Shown in pieces: positions 43,418 through 52,404 of a DNA stretch of 64,000 bases. A model generated the notes under the pieces. It made no database searches, was not told where the DNA came from, and was given only the letters and a program-made list of their open reading frames with translations. Each line of letters begins with the position of its first letter. The first letter of the stretch is position 1. Source of the stretch: CAWBLP01 sp963789495 (GTDB taxonomy: Bacteria; Pseudomonadota; Alphaproteobacteria; Acetobacterales; Acetobacteraceae); NCBI GenBank assembly GCA_963789495.1, contig CAWBLP010000018.1:418302-482301 (forward strand), given 5' to 3'. The translations under genes and the position numbers were made by a program.

Positions 43418-44961
43418 GGCGCAGCCTGCTTCACCGCCCCGCCGGCCGCCCCCAGCGGCTGCGCGAACGCGTGCAGCACCGCCTTGAGCCGTTGCAGCAG
43501 GCCCTCCGGCACGGCATGCGCCCGCTCATCGAGCGTCAGCACCTCCGGGCATTGCGCCTGCAGCACGCCGTGCAGCCCGGTCAGGAACGCGCCGACGCGA
43601 TCGAGCGGCACCGTGTCGAGTGTGCCGTCGGACAAGGCCACCAGCAGGGCCACCTGCTCGCCCAGCGACAGCGGGGCAAACTGGCGCTGGCTGAGCACGG
43701 CGCGGATGCGCCTGCCGTGTTCGATCACCTTGCCGGTGCGCTCATCGGTCATGGTGCCGAAGCGGGTGAAGACCTCGAGTTCGAGGAACTGCGCGTAGTC
43801 GAGGCGCAGCGTTTCGGCGAATGCCTTCAGCACCGGCGCCTGCGTCTTGCCGCCGACGCGGGACACACTGCGGCCCACATCGACCGCCGGCTTCTGGTCC
43901 TCATAGAACAGGCGCGGATCAAGGTAGATCTGTCCGTCGGTGATCGAGATGAGGTTGGTCGGGATATACGCGCTGATATTGCCGGCCTGGGTTTCTGCGA
44001 TCGGCAGCGCGGTGAGCGAGCCGCCGCCGCGCTCTGGCGACAGCTTGGCGGCACGCTCAAGCAGGCGGGCGTGGATGTAGAAGATGTCGCCAGGATAGGC
44101 CTCGCGTCCGGGGGGGCGCCGCAGCAACAGGGAAATCTCGCGGTACACCGCCGCATGCTTAGTCAGATCGTCGATCACCAGCAGCGTGTCCTGGCCCCTG
44201 GCGGTGAAGTATTCCGCCATGCTGCACGCGGCATAGGGTGCGAGCCATTGCAATCCGGGTGCGGCATCCGATTCACCCACGACAAAGATGCACTGCTCAG
44301 GCGCACCGTAGCGGCGGATCGCATCCACGGCCTGCGCAACGCTGGACATTTTCTGCCCGACCGCGGCGTAGACACAGATCACGTCGCTGCTGCGCTGGTT
44401 GATCATGGCGTCCACGGCGAGTGCCGTCTTGCCGGTTCCACGATCGCCGATGATCAGCTCGCGTTGCCCGCGGCCGAGCGGGATCATCGCGTCCACCGCC
44501 AGCAGGCCGGTCGCCAGCGGCTGCGTCACCAGGGCGCGATCGACGATCGCAGGCGCCGGTTGCTCCACCGGCGCAAACGCTTCGGGCGTGACCGGTGCGC
44601 CGCCGTCCAGTGGCGCGCCCAGCGCATCCACCACGCGGCCCAGCAGGTTCGGCCCGACCGGGACCTGCGCCACCTCCTCGGTGCCGCGCACGAGGCCGCC
44701 GGCCCGGATGCCACCGGCTTCACCCAGCAGCACGCAGCCGATGCTGGACTCGGTGAGATCCACGACCAGGCCGCGCACGCCGGTCTCGAACACCAGCACT
44801 TCGTCCAGACGCGTATCCGGCAGGCCGGCCACGAGGGCCACGCCGTCGCCCACCTGCGTGACCCGGCCGACCTGCTCCAGACGTGGCGCCAGCGGCAGCG
44901 TGGCGATGCGCTGCCGGCTCGACGCGATCCAGGCGTGCAGACCGTCACCGAGCGTCGGCAT
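43414..44961 (-). CDS. atpA: N-type ATP synthase subunit alpha
   Basis: Non-catalytic nucleotide-binding subunit. 515 residues. P-loop GDRGTGKTAL at about 173, DDLTKHAAVYREISLLLRRPPGREAYPGD, the alpha-specific SYIPTNxxSITDGQIYL-type block (as ISAYIPTNLISITDGQIYL) and the arginine finger region VSRVGGKTQA. The ATG at 44961 overlaps the end of atpF by 17 bases. The longer open frame to 45132 crosses atpF and is not used. Confidence 0.94.
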   Translation of the reverse strand: MPTLGDGLHAWIASSRQRIATLPLAPRLEQVGRVTQVGDGVALVAGLPDTRLDEVLVFETGVRGLVVDLTESSIGCVLLGEAGGIRAGGLVRGTEEVAQVPVGPNLLGRVVDALGAPLDGGAPVTPEAFAPVEQPAPAIVDRALVTQPLATGLLAVDAMIPLGRGQRELIIGDRGTGKTALAVDAMINQRSSDVICVYAAVGQKMSSVAQAVDAIRRYGAPEQCIFVVGESDAAPGLQWLAPYAACSMAEYFTARGQDTLLVIDDLTKHAAVYREISLLLRRPPGREAYPGDIFYIHARLLERAAKLSPERGGGSLTALPIAETQAGNISAYIPTNLISITDGQIYLDPRLFYEDQKPAVDVGRSVSRVGGKTQAPVLKAFAETLRLDYAQFLELEVFTRFGTMTDERTGKVIEHGRRIRAVLSQRQFAPLSLGEQVALLVALSDGTLDTVPLDRVGAFLTGLHGVLQAQCPEVLTLDERAHAVPEGLLQRLKAVLHAFAQPLGAAGGAVKQAAP

Positions 44962-45700
44962 GCGCGTCCATGTCCGAACGGATCGCAGCCAGCACGCTCT
45001 GCCAGGAGAACCGCAGGATGGCGGTGGGAAAGTGCAGTTCGGCCCCCGCCACCAGCGCCTCGTCAACGATGAAGCTGATGGCGAGGCGTTCCCCGAACCG
45101 GCGGCGCAGCCGAACCCGCCAGTCCTCGGCATTCTCCGCCGACAGCGGCGCGGCGGTGACGACGGTCAGGCCGGTCTGATCCGCGCCGGCCGGGACGAGA
45201 CCCTCCCGATCTTCGGACGACAGGGTCGCGAGCTGCGCGTCGATCCGCTCCATCCAGGCTTCCGCCCGGAGCTTCGCCGGCATCTGGTCGAGCAGGCGGC
45301 GCGCGACGTCGGCGCCCAATTCCAGCGCGTCACGCTGCAGCCCGGTCAATGCGTGCGCACGTTCCGCCGCCAGGGCGCTGCGCGCCTTGTCCAGCACTGC
45401 TGCCGCGTCCGCATCCGCCCGGCTGGCCCGCTCCCGCGCCGCACGTTCGGCCTGCGCGGCCGCTTCCCTGAGCGCCGCCTCGCGTTCGGCCGCGATGCCG
45501 GCACGCTGGGTCTCGATCGCCGCAAGCTGCGCCTTCGCCTGGCTTTCCGCTGCCGCCGCGGCGTCGGTGCGGCTCTGCACCTCGGCACGCCGCGCATCGA
45601 CGATGCGCAGCACCGGCCGGTAGAGGAAGCGTTGCAACAGCCAGACCAGGATCGCGAAGTTGACTGTCTGCAGCGTCAGGGTTTGCCAGTCGAGCTGCAT
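44945..45700 (-). CDS. atpF: N-type ATP synthase subunit b (long)
   Basis: Peripheral stalk of the rotary ATPase. 251 residues: one N-terminal membrane helix (TVNFAILVWLLQRFLYRPVL), a long Ala/Arg/Glu coiled coil (about 35-150), and an extra ~90-residue C-terminal region (SAENAEDWRVRLRRRFGERLAI ... FPTAILRFSWQSVLAAIRSDM). Standard b is ~160 residues; N-ATPases lack a delta gene and their longer b is thought to take over its contact with F1. The start at 45700 leaves a two-base gap from atpE. Confidence 0.93.
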   Translation of the reverse strand: MQLDWQTLTLQTVNFAILVWLLQRFLYRPVLRIVDARRAEVQSRTDAAAAAESQAKAQLAAIETQRAGIAAEREAALREAAAQAERAARERASRADADAAAVLDKARSALAAERAHALTGLQRDALELGADVARRLLDQMPAKLRAEAWMERIDAQLATLSSEDREGLVPAGADQTGLTVVTAAPLSAENAEDWRVRLRRRFGERLAISFIVDEALVAGAELHFPTAILRFSWQSVLAAIRSDMDAHADAR

Positions 45701-45702
45701 TG

Positions 45703-45945
45703 TCAACCGGTGTACGGATTGGCGAACAACAGCAGCAGGGCGATGACCAGGCAGTAGATCGCCATCGTCTCGATCATCGCGAGGCCGACGAACAGCGTGC
45801 GCGAGATGGTACCGGCGGCCTCCGGCTGGCGGGCCAGCGCGTCCATGGCCGCGGCCACCGAGCGGCCTTCGGCCAGCGCCGGTCCGATCGACCCGATCGC
45901 CACCGCGAGCGCCGCGCCGATGATGCTGATCAGTTTCAGGTCCAT
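45703..45945 (-). CDS. atpE: N-type ATP synthase subunit c
   Basis: 80-residue hairpin forming the ion-carrying rotor ring. Two helices joined by the polar loop ALARQPEAAG. The ion-binding carboxylate is Glu59 in LAMIETMAIYCLVIAL. Aligned with the sodium-binding c subunit of Ilyobacter tartaricus (Q32, V63, E65, S66, Y70), the matching residues are Glu26, Met57, Glu59, Thr60 and Tyr64. The Glu-Thr and Tyr ligands fit a sodium-type site, as proposed for N-ATPases. Good overlap with neighbours and a ribosome binding site (AGGAGGTTGC) before the ATG. Confidence 0.95.
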   Translation of the reverse strand: MDLKLISIIGAALAVAIGSIGPALAEGRSVAAAMDALARQPEAAGTISRTLFVGLAMIETMAIYCLVIALLLLFANPYTG

Positions 45946-45955
45946 GCAACCTCCT

Positions 45956-46626
45956 TCATGCCGGTCCGGCCCTGTCGACCGCGGCACCGATGAACACGCT
46001 GGCGAGAATGGTGAAGATGTAGGCCTGCACGACTCCACCAGGATTTCGAGCGCCATCAGCGGGATCGGCACGAACAGACCGGCCAGTGCGACCACCAGCG
46101 CGATCAGGAACTCGCCGCTCATGACGTTGCCGAACAGACGCATCATCAGCGAGAAGGTGCGGGTGAACTCGGCGATGACGTTGAGCGGCAACATGAGCAG
46201 CTTGGGGCGGGCGAAACTGGCGAGATAGCCGCCCAGTCCCTGCGACCGGACGCCGAAGTAATGCACCGAAAGGAACACAATCAGCGCGAGCGCGGCCGGC
46301 GTTTCCAGCTTGCCGGTGGGTGCTTCGACACCGGGCAGCAGACCGAACAGATTGGCGCCGACCAGAAAGATGAACAGCGTGCCGAGCAGCGGCAGAAAGG
46401 GACGGGACTCCTTGCGGATGACCGCCTCGACCTGATCCAGGATGCCGGTGACCAGCAGTTCCAGCACCGCCTGGCTGCGGCCGGCGCGCAGCTCCAGCCG
46501 GCGGGTGAGCAACCAGGCGCCCAAACTCAGCACCAGCATCAGCGCCCAGGTCGTGACCACCGGCCGGCTGATGCCGACCGGGCCGAGATGGAACAGGACC
46601 ACGCTGGCGAGCGGGGACGGATGCAT
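45956..46626 (-). CDS. atpB: N-type ATP synthase subunit a, frameshifted near the end
   Basis: Stator channel subunit. The first ~198 codons are intact: membrane segments and the essential arginine region LNVIAEFTRTFSLMMRLFGNVMSGEFL. After LEILVE the frame breaks: coding strand GAAATCCTGGTGGAGTCGTG should read ...GTGGGAGTCGTG, so one G is missing near 46033 and the last ~27 residues (VVQAYIFTILASVFIGAAV, including the helix with the conserved Gln) lie in another frame, ending at 45956. Uncorrected, the frame runs on in frame into atpE, giving a false fusion. The rest of the operon is intact, so this may be a sequencing error; if real, the a subunit would lose its last helix. Confidence 0.9.
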
Positions 46627-46925
46627 CACCCGGTCCTTCCTGCGCTGCGCAGGGCCAGGCTGCGGGCGGCCAGAAACCCCAGCGCCGCGGCCAGCAGGAT
46701 GGGCGCGCCGAACCATGCGGCGAGCGCCAGCCCGCAGCCGGCGCCGGCAAGGCGGAACACGGCCAGCGCGACGGGAGCCGCCCAACCGGCACCGGACACG
46801 AACAGTGACACCGTGCGACGCAAGGCGGCGAAATAGCCAAGGCCCGGGACCAGGCCGGCGACCAGCGCGGCCGCCGCGGACGGGGCAAAGGCGAGCACTG
46901 CGGCCGGGGTCATACCCGGGGTCAT
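46626..46925 (-). CDS. atpR: N-ATPase accessory subunit AtpR
   Basis: 99-residue membrane protein specific to N-ATPase operons, lying between atpQ and atpB. Three hydrophobic segments (AVLAFAPSAAAALVAGLVPGLGYFAAL, TVSLFVSGAGWAAPVALAVFRLAGAG, ILLAAALGFLAAR) match the three-helix AtpR family, thought to help assemble or seal the c ring. The ATG at 46925 overlaps the atpQ stop and the TGA overlaps the atpB start. Low sequence conservation; identification rests on position, length and topology. Confidence 0.85.
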   Translation of the reverse strand: MTPGMTPAAVLAFAPSAAAALVAGLVPGLGYFAALRRTVSLFVSGAGWAAPVALAVFRLAGAGCGLALAAWFGAPILLAAALGFLAARSLALRSAGRTG

Positions 46926-47206
46926 GCCCGGTGCATCCGCTGCCAGGCCAGGCGGCAGCCCAACGCCAGCCCGGCGACCAGCAGGCCCAGGGTCCAGAAA
47001 ATCCCGCTGCCGAAAGAGCGGTCCAGCCAGCGCCCGAGCAGAATGCCGAGCAGGGTCGGCGTGACGATGGTCCAGCCGAGCGTGCCGATCATGGCCAGGT
47101 TCTGACCGATCGACCGCTCCCCCTCCTGCTGCCAGCGGTCGCGCCGCTGCCGCCGCTGCCTGACCGCGTCGTACAGATGCTCGGGTGGCTCCGGTTCCCG
47201 GGTCAT
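46922..47206 (-). CDS. atpQ: N-ATPase accessory subunit AtpQ (AtpI-like)
   Basis: 94-residue membrane protein with two helices (NLAMIGTLGWTIVTPTLLGILLGRWLD and GIFWTLGLLVAGLALGCRLAW), resembling AtpI. The TP-x-x-GxxxGRWLD motif is typical of AtpI/AtpQ. Charged N-terminus (RQRRQRRDRWQQEG) is on the cytoplasmic side. Probably assists ion homeostasis or c-ring assembly. It overlaps atpC by four bases. Confidence 0.9.
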   Translation of the reverse strand: MTREPEPPEHLYDAVRQRRQRRDRWQQEGERSIGQNLAMIGTLGWTIVTPTLLGILLGRWLDRSFGSGIFWTLGLLVAGLALGCRLAWQRMHRA

Positions 47207-47655
47207 GGCTGCAGCAGCTCCGGCGGCGCAAGCCCGGATCCGCCGGGAATCGCCGCGATACGCTCGGACCGCAGCAGCCGGCTGATCCGGCGGATCGCCG
47301 CGAGATGCAGCCGCTGCGCGTCGGTGCGCGCCGCCTTCTCCTCCTCGAGTTCGCGGCGGAACGTCGCCAGCACTTCGGTCTCCAGATGATGCAGGTCGTC
47401 GCCCGGGATCGCCTTGCGCGTTGCCACGGCGATCCGCGCGCCGCCGCTGACCTCCAGCATGCCGCCGCGCACCGCGACATGGTGCTCCGCGCCACCGCTG
47501 TCGCGCCAGGTCACCACCGAAGCCGGCAGCGCGGTGAGAAAATCGGCATGGTGCGGCAGGATGCCGAACGCGCCGGACGTGTCCTCGGCGCGCAGATGCA
47601 CAACATCGTCGGTGTCGATCACGATCGCCAGCGGCGTGGTGACGGTGAGTTTCAT
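47203..47655 (-). CDS. atpC: N-type ATP synthase subunit epsilon
   Basis: 150-residue inhibitory and rotor-coupling subunit. N-terminal beta-sandwich (LTVTTPLAIVIDTDDVVHLRAEDTSGAFGILPHHADFLTALP) and a C-terminal helical part with charged residues. The usual epsilon has ~135 residues; this one has a slightly longer tail. It overlaps the atpD stop by four bases. Confidence 0.93.
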   Translation of the reverse strand: MKLTVTTPLAIVIDTDDVVHLRAEDTSGAFGILPHHADFLTALPASVVTWRDSGGAEHHVAVRGGMLEVSGGARIAVATRKAIPGDDLHHLETEVLATFRRELEEEKAARTDAQRLHLAAIRRISRLLRSERIAAIPGGSGLAPPELLQP

Positions 47656-49073
47656 GACGCCGCCGCGGCCTCCTTGCGCCGCGCCTCCGCCAGATCGCCG
47701 ACCATGTAGAGCGAGCTCTCCGCCCAGTCATCGGTCTCACCGTCGAGGATCGCGCGGCACCCCGCCAGCGTATCCTGCAGCTCCACCGACCGTCCCGCGC
47801 GGCCGGTGAACGCCACCGTCACCATGAACGGCTGGGTCAGAAACCGCATCAGCCGCCGCGCCCGCTTGACGATGCCGCGATCGGTCGCACTCAGCTCCTC
47901 GATCCCGAGCAAAGCGATGATCTCCTGCAGATCGCGGAAATGGGCGATGGTCTTGCGGACGTCCTGCGCGGTCCGGTAATGCACCTCGCCGACCAGCCGC
48001 GGATCCAGCAGGCTGGAGCCGGAGGCGAGCGGATCGACCGCCGGATACAGTCCCTCGCTCGCCATGTCGCGCGACAGCACGATCGACGAATCCAGATGGG
48101 TGAAGATCTCGGCCACCGCCGGATCGGTGAAGTCGTCCGCCGGCACATAGACCGCCTGGATCGACGTGATGGCCGCGCCGGCGACCGAGGCGATCCGCTC
48201 CTCCAATTCGGCGATCTCACTGGCCAGCGTCGGCTGGTAGCCGACCCGCGACGGCAGGCGGCCGAGCAGGCCGGAAATCTCGCTGCCCGCCTGCACCAGC
48301 CGATAGACGTTGTCGATCAGCAGCAGCACGTTGGCATGCGCCTCGTCGCGGAAATACTCGGCGATCGTCAGCGCGGTCAGGCCGGCACGCCAGCGCGCAC
48401 CCGGCGGCTCGTTCATCTGGCCGAACACCAGCGCGGTCTGCTTCAGCACGTCGGCCTGGCGCAGTTCGAGCAGCAACTCGTGGCCCTCGCGGGACCGCTC
48501 GCCGATGCCGGCGAATACCGAGATACCGGCGTGTCGCTCCACCGTGGTGCGGATCAGCTCCATGATCAGCACGGTCTTGCCGACCCCCGCGCCGCCGAAC
48601 ATGGCGGCCTTGCCGCCGGTCACCAGCGGCGCCAGCAGATCGATCACCTTGATGCCGGTGTGAAAATGCTCGACTGAGGCGCCAAGCTGCGCCAGGCCTG
48701 GGGACGGCGCATGGATCGGTCGCCGCTGGATGTCCGGCGACAGGGCCGGGCCCCGATCGGCCGGCTCGCCCACGGCATCGAGCAGCCGGCCCAGCACCGG
48801 CTGGCCGACCGGCACGCGGATCGGGGCGCCGGTCGCTCGCACCGGCGTGCCGCGCCGCAGGCCGGCCGGATTCCGCAACACGATCGCGCGGACCGTCGCA
48901 TCATCGAGATGCGCCTGCACCTCCGCCAGCAAGGGCGGACCGCGGTCCCATTCGATCGCGATCGCCTCGCGCACCGCAGGCAGGCTCCCTGCGGCGAACC
49001 GCAGATCGATCACCGAGCCGCGAATCGCGCTGACATGTCCCGTCCCCCGCCCAGCTTGCCCGCGCTCGTCCAT
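47652..49073 (-). CDS. atpD: N-type ATP synthase subunit beta
   Basis: Catalytic subunit of the F1 head. 473 residues. P-loop GGAGVGKTVLIMELI at about 160, catalytic Glu in GIGERSREGHELL, Walker B LLLIDNVYRLVQAGSE (Phe to Tyr and Ile to Val relative to most betas), and the ADDFTDPA and DSSIVLSRDMASEGLYPAVDPL blocks. First gene of the nine-gene operon. The ATG at 49073 has no strong ribosome binding site in view, and the region before it (49074-49259) contains a 13-bp tandem repeat. Confidence 0.95.
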   Translation of the reverse strand: MDERGQAGRGTGHVSAIRGSVIDLRFAAGSLPAVREAIAIEWDRGPPLLAEVQAHLDDATVRAIVLRNPAGLRRGTPVRATGAPIRVPVGQPVLGRLLDAVGEPADRGPALSPDIQRRPIHAPSPGLAQLGASVEHFHTGIKVIDLLAPLVTGGKAAMFGGAGVGKTVLIMELIRTTVERHAGISVFAGIGERSREGHELLLELRQADVLKQTALVFGQMNEPPGARWRAGLTALTIAEYFRDEAHANVLLLIDNVYRLVQAGSEISGLLGRLPSRVGYQPTLASEIAELEERIASVAGAAITSIQAVYVPADDFTDPAVAEIFTHLDSSIVLSRDMASEGLYPAVDPLASGSSLLDPRLVGEVHYRTAQDVRKTIAHFRDLQEIIALLGIEELSATDRGIVKRARRLMRFLTQPFMVTVAFTGRAGRSVELQDTLAGCRAILDGETDDWAESSLYMVGDLAEARRKEAAAAS

Positions 49074-49219
49074 GCCCCGTTGCCACCCGATGTCCGGTGC
49101 AGGCGCAGCCGCCTGTCCCGAGCCGCCAGCCCGTCTGGCCCGGGAGGTTGGCGAACAAACCCGACCCCTGCCTTGATCTGGCGCAATGGCGGGGGCCGCC
49201 GGCTGGGGGGCCGCCCTTT

Positions 49220-49271
49220 GTCACCGGGTCATGTCACCGGATCATGTCGTCAGGTCATGTCACCAGATCAT
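49220..49271. repeat. Four 13-bp tandem repeats
   Basis: GTCACCGGGTCAT, GTCACCGGATCAT, GTCGTCAGGTCAT and GTCACCAGATCAT follow one another exactly, with 1-3 differences between units. The array lies upstream of atpD and its last unit overlaps the stop codon of the next gene (49260-50277). It may be a regulatory array for atpD or a slippage product; nothing decides between these. Confidence 0.85.
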
Positions 49272-50277
49272 GCGCTTCTTGGTGTGCTCGCTCCGTTGCA
49301 GCAGCCGGTTCATCGAGTTCCACTCGGTGACCGCCATGAAGCGGGGCGCCAGGAACTGGTAGGTGCGGACCAGCAGCAGCCTGGTGTGCTCGTCGAAGCC
49401 GAAGCCGGCATTGTCCCAGTCCAGCAGCACCGGTTGCCAGGCGCGCTGGGTGCGATACAGCCAGTCACGGTTGGACCGGATGAAGGCGCGCTGGTTCTCC
49501 AGGTTGCGCAGCGCGGACATCACCTCCGCCGTCTGCGCATCCAGTTCGGCAAAGCGCTGGTTGATCTGCCTCAGCGCAACCCCGGTCAGCCGGCGAACCT
49601 GGGTCAGCGTCTCCAACTGGGCGGCGTCGCCGCGCCAGCCATGGGTCAGCCGCTCCAGCTTCACCGCCATGCCCTGAACCCGCCCCAACAGGCGTTCGCG
49701 CAGCGCCTCGACATAGGCGAGTTCGCGCGCAAGATCCTCGACCAGCGCGACCACGGCCTCCGGTGACGGCTGGCTGAGTGCCTCGGCCGCCTTGCCGAAC
49801 GCCTCCTGCACCTGTTGGCGCAGCACCGGATTGTCCGCCGCGGCCAGCAACGCCTGCGTGTCCAGCGGCATCGCCTGGGACCCCGCATCCGGCCGCAGCC
49901 AGGCCACCAGTTGCAGTTGCAGGCGCGCATTGGCGAGGCGGAAATGCGCGGCGCTGGGGTCCCAGCTGGCCTCGCCGCTGAGGACCTCGGCAGGCAGCGG
50001 ATCGCCCGGGCGCAGGCCGGCGACGAAATCGAGTGCAGCGGCGATCAGGCCGAGCATCCGGCCGTCGCCCGAAGTCGTCGGCGATGTCGAACTCCCGCTG
50101 CAGCGAGCTCAGCGGCAAGGCTGCCTCCCGGTCGCCCAGCTGCACCACCATGACCGGGGTGCCGTCGCTCTCGGCGCGGCGGAACAGCGGCTCGCCCAGA
50201 CGGCTGAACACGGAATGTTCCAGGGTGCAAAGCTGGGGTGCCAGATCCTGTCGTTCGCCCATCGCGGTGACACGCAT
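49260..50277 (-). CDS. Hypothetical coiled-coil protein, frameshifted
   Basis: Unrecognised. The N-terminal part (from ATG 50277: TLEHSVFSRLGEPLFRRAESDGTP ... LSSLQREFDIADDFG) continues in another frame as LGLIAAALDFVAGLRPGDPLPAE if one G is removed from a GGG run near 50061, so a +1 frameshift breaks it. The restored protein has ~338 residues, mostly helical, with coiled-coil-like stretches (EAVVALVEDLARELAYVEALRERLLGR, QTAEVMSALRNLENQRAFI) and a conserved-looking end rich in aromatic residues (LLLVRTYQFLAPRFM). No signal peptide or membrane helix. It lies between the ATPase operon and a divergent SbmA-like exporter gene. Confidence 0.6.
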
Positions 50278-50490
50278 CCTCGGGAGGCTTCAGCAAACCA
50301 CACCGGGATGAACGGAGGGCTAACGGCCGGATGAGCGGAGGATTACACAACGACCGCTGTATTCCGGTCACGGGACCGGCTATGCCCCGCCGTTGCCGCG
50401 CGCCATGGGGCTTCTGGCGCCGTCACGGCGCGGCTGACAGCCGCGAACCTGGATTGCCTGCCAACTTCTGTTGCGAAAGAGTTCCATCTC

Positions 50491-52272
50491 ATGCGTCGTC
50501 TCGGCCCGTTCCTGCGCGACTGCTGGCGGCTGACCTGGCCGTATTTCTGGTCCGAGGAGAAATGGTCCGCGCGGGGGTTGCTGCTCTCCATCCTGGTGCT
50601 GCGCCTCGCGCTGGTGGCGATGAACGTCGTATTGAGCTTCTGGAACCGCGAGTTCTTCAACTCGCTGCAGGCCAAGGACTGGCACGCCTTCGTCGAGCTG
50701 CTGTTCCTGTACCGGCACACGCCCAGCGGCCTGATGCCGGGCTTCTGCGAAGTGGCGGCGGTGTACATCCTGGTCGCGGTGTACTTCACCTGGCTCAGCC
50801 AGTGGCTGCAGATCCGCTGGCGCCGCTGGTCGACCGACCGGTTCCTGGGCGAGTGGTTGTCCGACCGCGCCTATTACCGGATCAGCTTCGCCAGCGACCA
50901 GGCGCAGGTCGGCACCGACAACCCGGACCAGCGCATCGCCGAGGATATTCGCGACTTCATCGACAGTGCGCTGACGCTGGGTATCAGCTTCCTGGCCAAT
51001 ATCGTCAGCCTGGTCAGCTTCCTGGGCATCCTGTGGAGCCTGTCCGGCACGATCGCGTTGTTTGGCATCGATATCCCCGGCTACATGGTCTGGGTCGCGC
51101 TCGCCTACTCGGTGCTCGGCACCGGGCTGACGCACATGGTCGGCCGCCCCCTGGCCGCATTGCGCTTCCGCCAGCAGCGGGTGGAGGCGGATTTTCGCTA
51201 CGCCCTGGTGCGGTTTCGCGAAAACATGGAAGCGATCGCGCTGTTCCGCGGCGAGAGCGAGGAAAAGGGCAATCTCGGCCATCGCTTCCACCACGTGATC
51301 GGCAATTGGTGGGCGATCATGCAGCGGACCAAGCTGCTGAACGCGTTGACTGCCGGCTACGACCAGATCGCCTCGGTGTTTCCCTTCATCGTGGCGGCAC
51401 CACGCTACTTTTCCGGCCAGATCCCGCTGGGCGGGCTGACCCAGACCGCCAGCGCGTTCGGCCACGTCCAGGCCTCGCTGTCGTGGTTCGTCACCCAGTA
51501 TCCCAACCTGGCGCAGTGGTACGCGATCACCGAACGCCTTGCGACGTTCGAACGCGCCATCGTCGCCGCCCGCGCGGCCGCGGTGCAGCAGGCGTTCGGC
51601 AGCACCGTGGCGCCGGACGGCGCGGTGCACGTGACCGGCCTGACACTGAAACTGCCGGATGGCTCGGCACTGCTGGAGAACGCCGATCTGGAGTTTACCC
51701 GCGGCCACTCCGTGGTGGTCACCGGCCGCTCCGGGTCGGGGAAATCGACGCTGTTCCGCGCCATCGCCGGGATCTGGCCGTTCGGTCAGGGCAAGGTGAC
51801 GCTACCGGCCCGCTCGTTCTTCCTGCCGCAGCGGCCCTATATCCCGCTCGGCACGCTGCGCCACGTGATCAGCTATCCGCACCCGCACGACACCTACAGC
51901 CGAAGCGACATCGAGCAGGCGCTGAACGATGCCGGGCTGGCGAACCTGGTCGATCACCTCAACAAGGACGAGAACTGGCCGCACCGGCTGTCCGGCGGCG
52001 AGCAGCAGCGCGTCGCCCTGGCGCGGGCGCTGCTGGCGAAGCCGGACTGGATCTTCCTGGACGAGGCGACGGCCAGCCTGGACCCGGAGGCCGAGGCGCA
52101 TCTCTACCAGATTTTGAAACAGCGCCTGCCCGATGCCACCCTGGTCTCGATCGCGCATCGGCCGTCGGTCGCCGCGTTCCATGACAGCCGGATGGTGTTC
52201 CAACGGGACGAGGGCAAGCCCGGCAGGCTGGTGGTGGCCGATCCGACGCCGGCGGTGGCACCGGGAGAGTGA
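50491..52272 (+). CDS. SbmA/BacA-like ABC transporter (permease-ATPase fusion)
   Basis: 593 residues: an N-terminal membrane domain of the SbmA/BacA/YddA type (FWNREFFNSLQAKDWHAF near the first helix; RWRRWSTDRFLGEWLSDRAYY; DNPDQRIAEDIRDF, a signature of the family) and a C-terminal ATPase: Walker A GRSGSGKSTLFRAIAG, LSGGEQQRVALARALL signature, Walker B WIFLDEATASLD. Homologues import peptides or export vitamin B12-like or fatty acyl compounds; the substrate is unknown. The ribosome binding site is weak. Divergent from the preceding gene. Confidence 0.9.
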   Translation: MRRLGPFLRDCWRLTWPYFWSEEKWSARGLLLSILVLRLALVAMNVVLSFWNREFFNSLQAKDWHAFVELLFLYRHTPSGLMPGFCEVAAVYILVAVYFTWLSQWLQIRWRRWSTDRFLGEWLSDRAYYRISFASDQAQVGTDNPDQRIAEDIRDFIDSALTLGISFLANIVSLVSFLGILWSLSGTIALFGIDIPGYMVWVALAYSVLGTGLTHMVGRPLAALRFRQQRVEADFRYALVRFRENMEAIALFRGESEEKGNLGHRFHHVIGNWWAIMQRTKLLNALTAGYDQIASVFPFIVAAPRYFSGQIPLGGLTQTASAFGHVQASLSWFVTQYPNLAQWYAITERLATFERAIVAARAAAVQQAFGSTVAPDGAVHVTGLTLKLPDGSALLENADLEFTRGHSVVVTGRSGSGKSTLFRAIAGIWPFGQGKVTLPARSFFLPQRPYIPLGTLRHVISYPHPHDTYSRSDIEQALNDAGLANLVDHLNKDENWPHRLSGGEQQRVALARALLAKPDWIFLDEATASLDPEAEAHLYQILKQRLPDATLVSIAHRPSVAAFHDSRMVFQRDEGKPGRLVVADPTPAVAPGE

Positions 52273-52404
52273 CGGGCCCAGGCAGAGGCACACAGCGGCG
52301 TGATCGTTCGGTTTCCCGCTGCGTCCGCGGATTCTATGGTATGTCGAGACAAATCACATGCCGCGAGATGACGCGGCAGGGCCGACGCTGAATAGGAGGA
52401 AGCG

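Noticed and set aside
45703..46626. An apparent fusion of ATP synthase subunits a and c
   Set aside because: Caused by one missing G near 46033; the c subunit has its own ribosome binding site and ATG.
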